Positions 1 to 5,861 of a DNA stretch of 33,528 nucleotides are shown piece after piece. A program made the translations under genes and the position numbers. The DNA is from a virus. Under the pieces are notes generated by a model that worked only from the letters and a program-made list of their open reading frames with translations, was not told where the DNA came from and searched no databases. Position 1 is the stretch's first letter. Every line of letters begins with the position of its first letter. The stretch is taken from positions 1-33,528 of the IMG/VR virus record IMGVR_UViG_3300036832_000509; one strand, written 5' to 3'.

Positions 1-164
1 TTATCTCCTTGCGCTCTAACGCTGAACCCGTTGAGCCGTGTTGTAACTATTGGGATGATTGCGGGTGGCTGTTCCAGCGAGAGGCTGATCGAGCCGTTGA
101 TCGCTATCGTTCCGCTAATGTCTATCTGGCCGTTAATTTGATTGGCCGCCCTTGCTCTCACCAT
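1..164 (-). CDS. Partial CDS running off the left edge, unknown protein
   Basis: An open minus-strand frame starts at ATG 164 (or the adjacent GTG 161) and stays open for 54 codons to the window edge. It is the next frame after the 222-aa gene and lies in the same reading frame as that gene's stop codon. The visible part begins MVRARAANQINGQID and is rich in alternating polar and beta-branched residues (Ile, Ser, Thr), suggesting beta structure. I see no clear ribosome binding site ahead of ATG 164. The opposite strand is also open here, from the left edge to 227, but it breaks the one-directional arrangement of the block. Function is not recognisable. Confidence 0.45.
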   Translation of the reverse strand, partial: MVRARAANQINGQIDISGTIAINGSISLSLEQPPAIIPIVTTRLNGFSVRAQGD

Positions 165-188
165 TGTGTTCGTCAGGCACGATCTAAT

Positions 189-857
189 TTATTGCATGTG
201 CGCTTGGTTCTGGCTTGCACTACTTAACGTGTCGACGCTTTCAATACGAAGATTGAGTATGCGAAAGCGCCCATATTGACCACCAGACTTGATTGGTCGC
301 CAGCGCCCAATACCAAAGCGACCAGCTTGCTCCAGTGCTTCTTCGAAGATTGCAACGCCGCGTTTCGATTGGTTCAGCACTATCTCGTCGAAGACCATAA
401 ACTCGACAGTGCCTTTCCACGCTGGAAACTTCGGGAATTTCTTTGGCACTCCGCGCCCACCTGGACGACCGCGTGGGTCTACTGAAATCCACTCGCCCTC
501 AATTTCTTTACCTTGCATACCGATAAGCACATTTGAATCAACCATGACGCCAGTGCGAAACGCATCGAGATAAGTTTTCTTGCCGCGCCCCGGAATGGTT
601 TCGCCAGTGCTCTTGACCGACTCCAGCAAGACGCGATGAAAGATCATGCCTGGTATGATCACGTTGCCAACTCGCGCGAGCGACTTGTCTGGCAGCTCGA
701 CGATGCTTGAGTCATCAGTGTGACAGCGCAGCCGCCAGCATCGATTCTCGTACTGACTCATTGACTCGTTGCTTTCGCGTGGAAAATTCAAATCAACTTG
801 TTGTGACTGCGAATAAGTGACGATGCTTTCCAGCTCTGCAAAAACTTTGGTTGCCAT
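189..857 (-). CDS. Phage protein of unknown function with GxGRWRP/YGRF motif
   Basis: The 222-aa protein starts at ATG 857, preceded by a strong GGGAGGG ribosome binding site. There is no signal peptide or membrane segment. A Gly/Arg/Pro-rich turn occupies residues 129-142. The C-terminal third carries GRFGIGRWRP (179-188) and YGRFRI (195-200), an aromatic and glycine signature that I have seen in uncharacterised phage proteins near replication genes, though I cannot name the family. It is the first gene after the 684-bp repeat array (878-1561), whose outermost repeat ends about 20 bases ahead of the ribosome binding site. Any promoter within the array would drive it. Confidence 0.75.
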   Translation of the reverse strand: MATKVFAELESIVTYSQSQQVDLNFPRESNESMSQYENRCWRLRCHTDDSSIVELPDKSLARVGNVIIPGMIFHRVLLESVKSTGETIPGRGKKTYLDAFRTGVMVDSNVLIGMQGKEIEGEWISVDPRGRPGGRGVPKKFPKFPAWKGTVEFMVFDEIVLNQSKRGVAIFEEALEQAGRFGIGRWRPIKSGGQYGRFRILNLRIESVDTLSSASQNQAHMQ

Positions 858-877
858 TGTTGTCGGTCCCTCCCGTT

Positions 878-1561
878 TGGTCTACTTGAGACGTTGCGTT
901 GTGTTGCTTAGCGTCGCGCAGCGGTGACCAGAGCCGCAAAGCTGCGACGTGCGCTGCTGGGCGTCGCTCTGCGATGCGAAGCGTGGCGAGGCTGTGCGCG
1001 GAGTAGCGCTGAGCGAAAACTTTTCTTCGAGACGTTGCGTTGAGTTGAGTGGCGTCGACTTGCACCGACATGCGACGCGGGGCATCGCCAGGCATGGCGT
1101 CGCGACGCTGCGCGCCGCAGAGCGGTTGCGAAAACTTTTCTTTGAGACGTTGCGTTGAGTTGAGTCGCGGAGCCAAGCGGGGCTACGCGCAGCTTGCGAA
1201 AGATTTTGGTTGTTTCGAGACGTTGCAATGCGCAGACAAGCGGCGACTGGAGTCGCTGCGCGGCGCGAAGCGAGGCATCGCGCGGCGTGGCGTAGCGTCG
1301 ATAAACCTTTTCTGTCGAGACGTTGCGTTGAGTTGCTTCGCGGGGCTTCGAGCAGACTCGCCTTGCGAGGCACGGAGCGGCCCGGAACCGCGGGGCGTTG
1401 CGCCGCGAAACTTTTCTTGCGAGACGTTGCGTTGCGTTGATGCGCAGGGCGCTGCGCTGCGACAATGCGCGCTGCCGGGAGCTGCGCCGCGTGGCTCAGC
1501 GCCGCTTTGCGTCGCGATGACGCGCGGGGAAACGTTGCGTTGAGTTGCGGCAAGTAGACCA
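878..1561. repeat. Non-coding array of 7 GAGACGTTGCGTTG-type repeats bounded by an inverted repeat
   Basis: Copies of GAGACGTTGCGTTGAGTTG (plus-strand sense) start at 888, 1029, 1144, 1217 (diverged), 1317, 1421 and 1529 (GAAACG). Most are preceded by a GAAAACTTTTC palindrome, as at 1015-1025 and 1130-1140, with shorter forms at 1303 and 1407. Spacings are 141, 115, 73, 100, 104 and 108 bp, and the GC-rich spacers are built from AGCG/GCGTCGC words and differ from one another. TGGTCTACTTG (878-888) and CAAGTAGACCA (1551-1561) are exact reverse complements at the two ends. Repeat spacing is not a multiple of three, so the long open frames here are not coding. An eighth copy is at 5029. Role unknown. 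Confidence 0.85.
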
Positions 1562-1638
1562 GCGAAGCAGTGCGTCGCTTTGCGCTGCTTAGCGCCGACG
1601 AGCGTAGAGTGGCGAAGCGATGCATCGCGCCTAGTTTC
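1562..1638. other. GC-rich non-coding tail of the repeat array with a 12-bp palindrome
   Basis: This is continuing AGCG/GCGAAGC-type low-complexity sequence like the array spacers. GCGATGCATCGC at 1617-1628 is a perfect palindrome just downstream of the winged-helix gene's stop. It could form a hairpin but has no T-run, so it is not an obvious intrinsic terminator. Confidence 0.5.
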
Positions 1639-2130
1639 TTAACCCGCTTTGCGCTGGAATAGCTGCAAAACTTTTAGCGGGTTCAGTTTGAAATCATTGA
1701 CGATAGGCGGCGTAAAACTGCGCTTGCGATAAAGCGATTCGAGCGCGTTCATCATTTCGTGCTTGACCACGCTTTTCGTTTTGAGCGCAGCCTTTTCAGC
1801 AGTGGCGTTAATGATCGCTTCCCAATCGCGCTGCAAGCGACGACGCTGGCGCGTCAGCGACTCTTCACGACGCGACGTGCAGTCGACTGCGCCGTCACCG
1901 TCGACGCGCAGCACGCCCTGTTTGTGCTCGATTCTGGTATAGACGTGACGTTGCCAGAGCTGGCGACGCGCAGTGCGCAAGTACGGACGCATCTGCTCGA
2001 CGTCTTGAAAGCCAGTCAAGTCGAGCAGCTGGCGATAAGTGATCAGCTCAGTGATGCTGGCGCGCTCTAAACGCTCGATAATCTCTTGTGTCTCGGTACT
2101 TAACTCGAATGACGGTCGTTTGGCGATCAC
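1639..2130 (-). CDS. Winged-helix-like phage protein
   Basis: The 163-aa protein starts at GTG 2130, eight bases after a GGAGG site. ATG 2135 would open a different frame. Residues about 20-80 (ITELITYRQLLDLTGF, then a helix with ARRQL and a short beta hairpin ending GVLRV) resemble a winged-helix DNA-binding fold of the kind found in small phage regulators. The second half is a basic helix-rich region (RQRRRLQRDW). No enzyme motif is visible. It overlaps the upstream small gene by 83 bases, so translational coupling is likely. A regulatory or replication-accessory role is inferred from position only. Confidence 0.7.
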   Translation of the reverse strand: MIAKRPSFELSTETQEIIERLERASITELITYRQLLDLTGFQDVEQMRPYLRTARRQLWQRHVYTRIEHKQGVLRVDGDGAVDCTSRREESLTRQRRRLQRDWEAIINATAEKAALKTKSVVKHEMMNALESLYRKRSFTPPIVNDFKLNPLKVLQLFQRKAG

Positions 2131-2239
2131 TCATTGATCCTCCAGTGGAATTGTTGGTTTTAAGTTTGGTTATCAGCTCGTCCCACTCGCGATGAAAGTC
2201 TTCGCCCCATTCCAACACAGTGCGCCGCTCTGTCGTCAT
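2048..2239 (-). CDS. Small hypothetical protein
   Basis: A 63-aa frame whose ATG (2239) overlaps the TGA of the preceding gene (TGATG), a typical coupled start. It contains WGEDFHREWDELITKLKTNN and then a basic tail. Its last 83 bases overlap the start of the winged-helix gene in another frame, which is long for this compact block, so the real product may matter less than the overlap. No family recognised. Confidence 0.45.
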   Translation of the reverse strand: MTTERRTVLEWGEDFHREWDELITKLKTNNSTGGSMSDRQTTVIRVKYRDTRDYRAFRARQHH

Positions 2240-2427
2240 CAGCCGTCGGGTACTGCGACAGCGATATACCAGACGTCGAGTGACTGCGCGTCGCGCGTCA
2301 AGCGCTGCGCTTCAATCTGCGCCTCTGACTCGCTGGCAAACTCACGCACGACGCCATCAAGTGTGAACCAGCTGGTTGTCGACGGGGCATCGGGCGGGAC
2401 TTGATGCACTCGAATTCTGTATTTCAT
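2239..2427 (-). CDS. Small hypothetical protein
   Basis: A 62-aa protein starting at ATG 2427, just after the stop of the exported enzyme. GGAAG within that gene's tail can serve as the ribosome binding site. The sequence (start MKYRIRVHQVPPDAP, then alternating strands and a helix with SESEAQIEAQRL) suggests a small alpha/beta fold similar in size to many phage accessory proteins that act on nucleic acid, but no motif proves it. Its stop overlaps the next start. Confidence 0.6.
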   Translation of the reverse strand: MKYRIRVHQVPPDAPSTTSWFTLDGVVREFASESEAQIEAQRLTRDAQSLDVWYIAVAVPDG

Positions 2428-2430
2428 GGC

Positions 2431-3564
2431 TCACGACTTCCAGCGCCGTTGCTGCTGCTGGTGCGGCTCGAAGCGCTTGCGCTTGTGCGCACTGACTTTT
2501 GTCACACTCGCAGCACTGTTCTGTACGTTGACTGTGAGATTGGCGTCCGGCCAGCCAATCGGTAAATCATTACCAGCAGGAATCGGCATGCCACAGGTAT
2601 AAGCGCGAGCCGTCAGAATGTGTGAGCCATTTGGGACGCGCGAAGTAGTGTTCCAGGTCCACGGACCCTGACCGGGAACGCATGTGACAAAGCCCATGTC
2701 ACTGTCGAGACACGCATAAAAGCATTGCCCTGGCGTGTTGGGCCAGACAATCTTGACAGTGACGTTACCTGAGACAGTCTGATTTTGCGCTGGCGCTGTA
2801 AAGCGAAACGGCGGCTGCCACGGCTTGCTCTGCATGTAGCCATGCACGCGATCAATGTAGGGCAGCGCGCTGCTGTCGTACCAGTTGCCTGAATACCACG
2901 AGCCCATGCAACCATCTGACATTTGCTGCGCAGTGCCATTCGGGTAAGTCGGATAGCCGGGCTCTGGTTTTGAGTCAGCGTAATACTTGATATGGCCTTC
3001 CATGCACGCGCGCCAGTACGCGCCGCGAAAGTCGAAAGCGAAAGGCGTGCTTTCGTATGCCATCGGGCAGGCATTGTAATTCGTGCATTTTATTTGAATC
3101 GCAGAATAACTAGTGTAGCAATAGCCACTTGGCTGCCACGCATCGAAGCCATTGCCACCAGTGCATTGTGAGTGCTCAAATTCGTCGTCACCTTTTACTG
3201 CTTGATTCCATCCACTTTCAGCCCACCCTTGAGCGCGTAGCTGAGTGACATCCATGCCCCATTTGCACGCTGCCCATTGGATAATCTCGTCGGTCGTGCC
3301 TTTGAAATTGCCATCGACCCGAAAGAAATCTGAAGCAGGTGGCCCATTGAATTGCAGTGGCTTGCTATAAAATGGGGCCAGCTCTGTCGCTGTGGGCACA
3401 GTGAGATTGTAGAGTCTGTTCTGCGGGCGAATCTCTGGTCGCGCACTGACTTTGGCTGCGCAACTTTCGCCACTTGGTAACGTTGCATGAGGCGGCAGTA
3501 GTTCCTGCGCGTTGGCAGCAACACTGACCAGCAGAAAACTGAGAATCATAGCGACAGTTGTCAT
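2431..3564 (-). CDS. Exported lytic-transglycosylase-like enzyme with C-terminal Ig-like domain
   Basis: The 377-aa protein has a Sec signal peptide (MTTVAMILSFLLVSVAANA, cleavage before Q20). Residues about 88-125 (IIQWAACKWGMDVTQLRAQGWAESGWNQ) match the start of a lysozyme-like SLT fold, with E116 in the AES position of the catalytic glutamate. The 125-245 region is Cys- and aromatic-rich, consistent with disulfides in the periplasm. Residues about 255-350 (NQTVSGNVTVKIV to ANLTVNVQ) look like an Ig-like beta-sandwich, and the C-terminus is basic and Gln-rich. Cleavage of peptidoglycan during lysis, or remodelling of the wall, is inferred. It lies in the replication block, not with tail genes, so it is more likely an endolysin or lysogen-expressed enzyme than a virion lysin. 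Confidence 0.7.
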   Translation of the reverse strand: MTTVAMILSFLLVSVAANAQELLPPHATLPSGESCAAKVSARPEIRPQNRLYNLTVPTATELAPFYSKPLQFNGPPASDFFRVDGNFKGTTDEIIQWAACKWGMDVTQLRAQGWAESGWNQAVKGDDEFEHSQCTGGNGFDAWQPSGYCYTSYSAIQIKCTNYNACPMAYESTPFAFDFRGAYWRACMEGHIKYYADSKPEPGYPTYPNGTAQQMSDGCMGSWYSGNWYDSSALPYIDRVHGYMQSKPWQPPFRFTAPAQNQTVSGNVTVKIVWPNTPGQCFYACLDSDMGFVTCVPGQGPWTWNTTSRVPNGSHILTARAYTCGMPIPAGNDLPIGWPDANLTVNVQNSAASVTKVSAHKRKRFEPHQQQQRRWKS

Positions 3565-3580
3565 AAGAGCCTCCCCTGCT

Positions 3581-3928
3581 CTAATCGACTGAGCGAATCC
3601 CGCGTTTGAGTCGGGCCAAAATCTCCTGAAAGCGCTCGAGGTTTCGCTCGCGCTCTGCTGCGCTTTGCTGGTACTCGACCTTTGGCCGACGCTCGCGCTC
3701 GACGCTCAGTCGTTGCTCGCGAATGGCTGACGCTTCGCGATATAGCTCTGCGCATGAGGGTCGAGCCATGCCAGCTTGGATGCGCTCACGAATGGCTTGC
3801 AGAGTTTCTTCAGCGTCGAGCTGCGCCAGCTCTTCATGCCAAGCTTTGAAGATCAGCGGGTCAATGTACTGGTCTTGCCAGAGCGCTTTGATGCGCATCA
3901 AAATTTGCGTAGTAGCTTTTATATCCAT
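3581..3928 (-). CDS. Helicase-loader-like replication protein
   Basis: A 115-aa helical protein whose ATG (3928) overlaps the last 10 bases of the initiator gene. The first 65 residues (ILMRIKALWQDQYIDP, then FKAWHEELAQLDAEETLQAI, then RPSCAELYREA) follow the pattern of the small SPP1 G39P-type helicase loaders: helix, an acidic W-H-x-L segment, then a P-x-x-x-E-L turn. The rest is a charged coiled coil (REQRLSVERERRPK). Loading of a host or phage DnaB-type helicase at the origin is inferred from this resemblance and from coupling to the initiator. No ATPase motif is present, as expected for that family. Confidence 0.6.
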   Translation of the reverse strand: MDIKATTQILMRIKALWQDQYIDPLIFKAWHEELAQLDAEETLQAIRERIQAGMARPSCAELYREASAIREQRLSVERERRPKVEYQQSAAERERNLERFQEILARLKRGIRSVD

Positions 3929-4749
3929 CCGGAATCTCCGGCTGCTTGCTTGGCCGCGCGCTCTTTAGTTTCCAATTCGCTCAAGAGTTTCATGCCGTCG
4001 CGTATGCCAGGCGCGAAAGTGTATTGCTCCGGAATTTTATAGTTGGCAAACAGATTGTCACTCGACGTTGCTGGCACTTGGCGTCGATTGGCTGGATTGC
4101 CAAAGCGCTCGAAGTTGCCAATGCGCATCCGCCACGCTGCTTCCCAGTTGCAATAACGCGATTGGTGCGCTTGGCAGTAGTCGCGCCACGCTGCGAATTC
4201 GCGTTCAGCGTCGACGCCGTGGCGCTCTGCGTATTCAACCATGCTGGCTGTCAGCTGTAGATCCGCCGGCCAAGTCTGCGCTTTGGCTGCTGGCTGGCGT
4301 CTGACACTTGGCTGAAGCCGTTCGTGCACCAGTGATGGATCAGATTCTTTGACGGTTTTCTTTCTGATGGATCGATCTATAGAAGCAGCGTCACGAGTGG
4401 CACATGGCTGCGTGTCGCGAGTGGCACATGGCGGCGGAACGGGCAGTGACACATTGTCACATGGCGCAGACAGAGTATCGCTGTTGTACAACACGCGATA
4501 ACTGTTACGCAGAAAGCGCCCACATAGCTCGCGATTGCGCTGACGCTTGATCATGCCTCTGGCTTCGAGTCGCTGGAGGACGCGAATCACTGTGCGCCGT
4601 GACATCTCGTACTGCTTGGCCAACGTGCTTTGTGACGGCCAGCAGTCGCCGTCTGGATTGGCGCAGTTGCACAGCGCCAACAAAATCGATTTGGCGTGAG
4701 TGGTGCCAGCTGTCTGCTCTAGTCCCCAGTTATATGCTGCAAAGCTCAT
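3919..4749 (-). CDS. Phage replication initiator, lambda-O-like
   Basis: The 276-aa protein starts with a winged-helix domain (residues about 18-75, with CWPSQSTLAKQYEMSRRTVIRV as the recognition region), the fold used by phage replication proteins of the O/Helix-turn-helix_36 type. A low-complexity linker follows (about 90-160), containing the protein repeat PCATRD twice. The C-terminal domain (about 170-220: MVEYAERHGVDAEREFAAWRDYCQ, then NWEAAWRMRIGNFERFG) resembles the DnaT/DnaD-like tail found in many such proteins. The linker DNA holds CACATGG repeats (4394-4465). It binds the origin and hands over to the loader encoded next. Confidence 0.8.
   Translation of the reverse strand: MSFAAYNWGLEQTAGTTHAKSILLALCNCANPDGDCWPSQSTLAKQYEMSRRTVIRVLQRLEARGMIKRQRNRELCGRFLRNSYRVLYNSDTLSAPCDNVSLPVPPPCATRDTQPCATRDAASIDRSIRKKTVKESDPSLVHERLQPSVRRQPAAKAQTWPADLQLTASMVEYAERHGVDAEREFAAWRDYCQAHQSRYCNWEAAWRMRIGNFERFGNPANRRQVPATSSDNLFANYKIPEQYTFAPGIRDGMKLLSELETKERAAKQAAGDSGWI
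4394..4465. other. Candidate replication origin: CACATGG iterons inside the initiator gene
   Basis: CGAGTGGCACATGGC occurs twice, 24 bp apart (4394-4408 and 4418-4432). A third CACATGG is at 4458-4464, next to the inverted repeat GTGACA-cat-TGTCAC (4446-4460). A fourth (TGTCACATGG) lies outside the gene at 5014-5023. They fall in the part encoding the linker between the two domains of the initiator, just as lambda iterons lie within gene O. That this is the origin is inferred. Confidence 0.45.
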
Positions 4750-4757
4750 GATGGCGC

Positions 4758-4976
4758 TCAGTGCATCAACTGCTCGCGTTCAACTGCGTCGAGCTGCGCC
4801 AGCATCTCGTCGAAGCTCGCTTCAAACTCAGAGCGCGAGATGCCCCAGGCTTCGCCAATATGGGCGAAGCGATCAGCAATTTCGCTCTTGCTGTGGCCGC
4901 ACATGCTGAGACTCGCGCCAAAGAATGCGCCTTGCAGAAAGCGCAGTCGCTCCTGTCGCGTCACGCAGTCAATCAT
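4758..4976 (-). CDS. Small hypothetical protein ahead of the replication genes
   Basis: A 72-aa helical protein starting at ATG 4976 with GGGGAGG about 10 bases upstream. It contains GAFFGASLSMCGHSKSEIADRFAHIGEAWGISRSEFEASFDEML, which reads as a compact helical protein, with one stretch resembling a degenerate helix-turn-helix. It sits 8 bases from the initiator gene and shares its direction, so they are probably co-transcribed. No family recognised. Confidence 0.65.
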   Translation of the reverse strand: MIDCVTRQERLRFLQGAFFGASLSMCGHSKSEIADRFAHIGEAWGISRSEFEASFDEMLAQLDAVEREQLMH

Positions 4977-5134
4977 CTGGTCTGTTACCTCCCCAACCAG
5001 TTGCTATGCTTAATGTCACATGGTCTTCGAGACGTTGCGTTGCATTGCCGAGCGGGGCACAGACGTGAGCCGCAGAGCGATGACTAGCGCAGAGCCGCGC
5101 AGCGGTGAACAGCGCAGCGATGAGCTGACATGGT
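4977..5134. repeat. Eighth copy of the GAGACGTTGCGTTG repeat with its GC-rich spacer
   Basis: GAGACGTTGCGTTG starts at 5029, preceded by TGGTCTTC, which recalls the TGGTCTACTT of the array's left end. It is followed by about 90 bp of AGCG-rich sequence like the array spacers. A CACATGG (5017-5023) abuts it. Nothing coding is seen in this gap. Confidence 0.75.
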
Positions 5135-5395
5135 TCAAAGCCATTCGTCCGGATCGTCATCGTCGTGCTCTTGGTCGCCGCGTGGCAGCGATAGATCGAT
5201 TCCCCCACGGACGGGTCGCAGCAGTGCGCTTGACTGCTGGGAGTTACGAGCAGCAATCTTCGCTGCCGCTGCGACCCTCCTCCCCTGACTAAGCGACACG
5301 CGGCGGCGCGTCGCCGAATCGTCGTGTTTACGTTCAGCCAACATCTGCTCGTATAGCTCCATCAAGAAACCCATTTGACGGAGGACATTCCCCAC
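5135..5395 (-). CDS. Small hypothetical protein with acidic tail
   Basis: An 86-aa frame opening at GTG 5395, with in-frame ATGs at 5374 and 5362. No start has a convincing ribosome binding site, so the N-terminus is uncertain. The middle is basic (RRRVSLSQGRRVAAAAKIAARN) and the last residues are strongly acidic (DQEHDDDDPDEWL). It begins 14 bases after a terminator hairpin, which argues that it needs its own promoter or read-through. Function unknown. Confidence 0.45.
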   Translation of the reverse strand: MGNVLRQMGFLMELYEQMLAERKHDDSATRRRVSLSQGRRVAAAAKIAARNSQQSSALLRPVRGGIDLSLPRGDQEHDDDDPDEWL

Positions 5396-5408
5396 CAGAA
5401 AAGAAACA

Positions 5409-5439
5409 CGGCTTGCTGCCGGGGGATGACAGCAAGCCG
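5409..5439 (-). terminator. Intrinsic terminator, minus strand
   Basis: CGGCTTGCTG (5409-5418) and CAGCAAGCCG (5430-5439) form a perfect 10-bp stem with an 11-base loop. On the minus strand it is followed by TGTTTCTTTTC. It would stop transcription coming from the attP/integrase side before the replication block. Confidence 0.65.
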
Positions 5440-5450
5440 CTCGGCGCGTC

Positions 5451-5609
5451 TCAGCCAGACCGAACTATGACTGACGTCGAAGCGTAGATCGCAACTCCAC
5501 GCTGACGCTTGACCTGGGAAATCAAGCGCGACTGCACGTCTGAGCCAAGCTCGCGCAACGCTGACCAAAAGCGCTGGTGCAGCTCGAAGTATGCTAACCG
5601 TGGTAGCAT
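5451..5609 (-). CDS. Possible small ORF between attP arm and terminator
   Basis: A 52-aa frame from ATG 5609 (inside the left arm repeat) to a TGA 12 bases before the terminator hairpin. The sequence FELHQRFWSALRELGSDVQSRLISQVKRQRG looks protein-like and helical. There is no ribosome binding site, and the same frame runs upstream through the tRNA fragment, so it may be fortuitous. Low confidence. Confidence 0.25.
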   Translation of the reverse strand: MLPRLAYFELHQRFWSALRELGSDVQSRLISQVKRQRGVAIYASTSVIVRSG

Positions 5610-5740
5610 ACTGGTAGCACCAACGTAGCTAACTATAGCAGTTTTGAGTGCCGACGCTGTTTTGTTCGGGCGCGAATTAACTAATGAATACGCACGTTTA
5701 CGTTGTTTCGTGTTGATTCGCGCCTGAACAGGAAGTGGCT

Positions 5741-5802
5741 CTTGAGAACTTAAAATTCTCTGAAGCGCAAGCTTCGTGCGGGTTCGACTCCCGCTCCCGG
5801 CA
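5741..5802 (+). other. 3' fragment of tRNA-Leu(UAA), putative att core
   Basis: Anticodon stem GAGAA/TTCTC (5744-5748 and 5756-5760) encloses the loop CTTAAAA, so the anticodon is TAA. A long variable arm GAAGC-GCAA-GCTTC (5762-5775) marks a class II tRNA. The T arm is GCGGG-TTCGACT-CCCGC (5778-5794), and the 3' acceptor strand TCCCGGC is at 5795-5801, then A. The matching 5' acceptor strand and D arm are absent upstream. This is therefore not a working gene but the tRNA tail that tyrosine-recombinase phages carry to restore the target on integration. Confidence 0.85.
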
Positions 5803-5805
5803 GCC

Positions 5806-5836
5806 AAAAAACGTAATGAAATCAAGCACAATTTCA
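5806..5836 (-). terminator. Weak terminator after the integrase
   Basis: TGAAAT (5817-5822) pairs with ATTTCA (5831-5836), and a six-base T-run follows on the minus strand (A-run 5806-5811). The stem is AT-rich, so it is only a probable terminator. It lies between the integrase stop and the tRNA fragment. Confidence 0.35.
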
Positions 5837-5861
5837 TCTTGTCACGCCATGATCAGTGCGC

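Noticed and set aside
878-1561. CRISPR array
   Set aside because: Repeat copies vary in sequence, spacers range from about 50 to 120 bp and are low-complexity and self-similar, and there are no cas genes.
878-1561. Insertion sequence or simple MITE
   Set aside because: The 11-bp terminal inverted repeat is suggestive, but no target duplication is seen at the flanks and the copy at 5029 lacks the second end.
882-1625. Long open frames on both strands across the repeat array, e.g. a 247-codon minus frame with recurring NSTQRL-like peptides
   Set aside because: The repeat falls into different frames because spacings (141, 115, 73, 100, 104, 108) are not all multiples of three. Composition is Arg/Ala/Ser from GC-rich low-complexity DNA, and there is no ribosome binding site.
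5741-5802. Functional tRNA-Leu gene
   Set aside because: The 5' acceptor strand and D arm are missing, so only the 3' part remains.
5451-5837. 128-codon minus frame through the tRNA fragment
   Set aside because: The upstream half is the translation of the tRNA tail and arm repeats. Only a short 52-aa end part might be real, and it is listed with low confidence.
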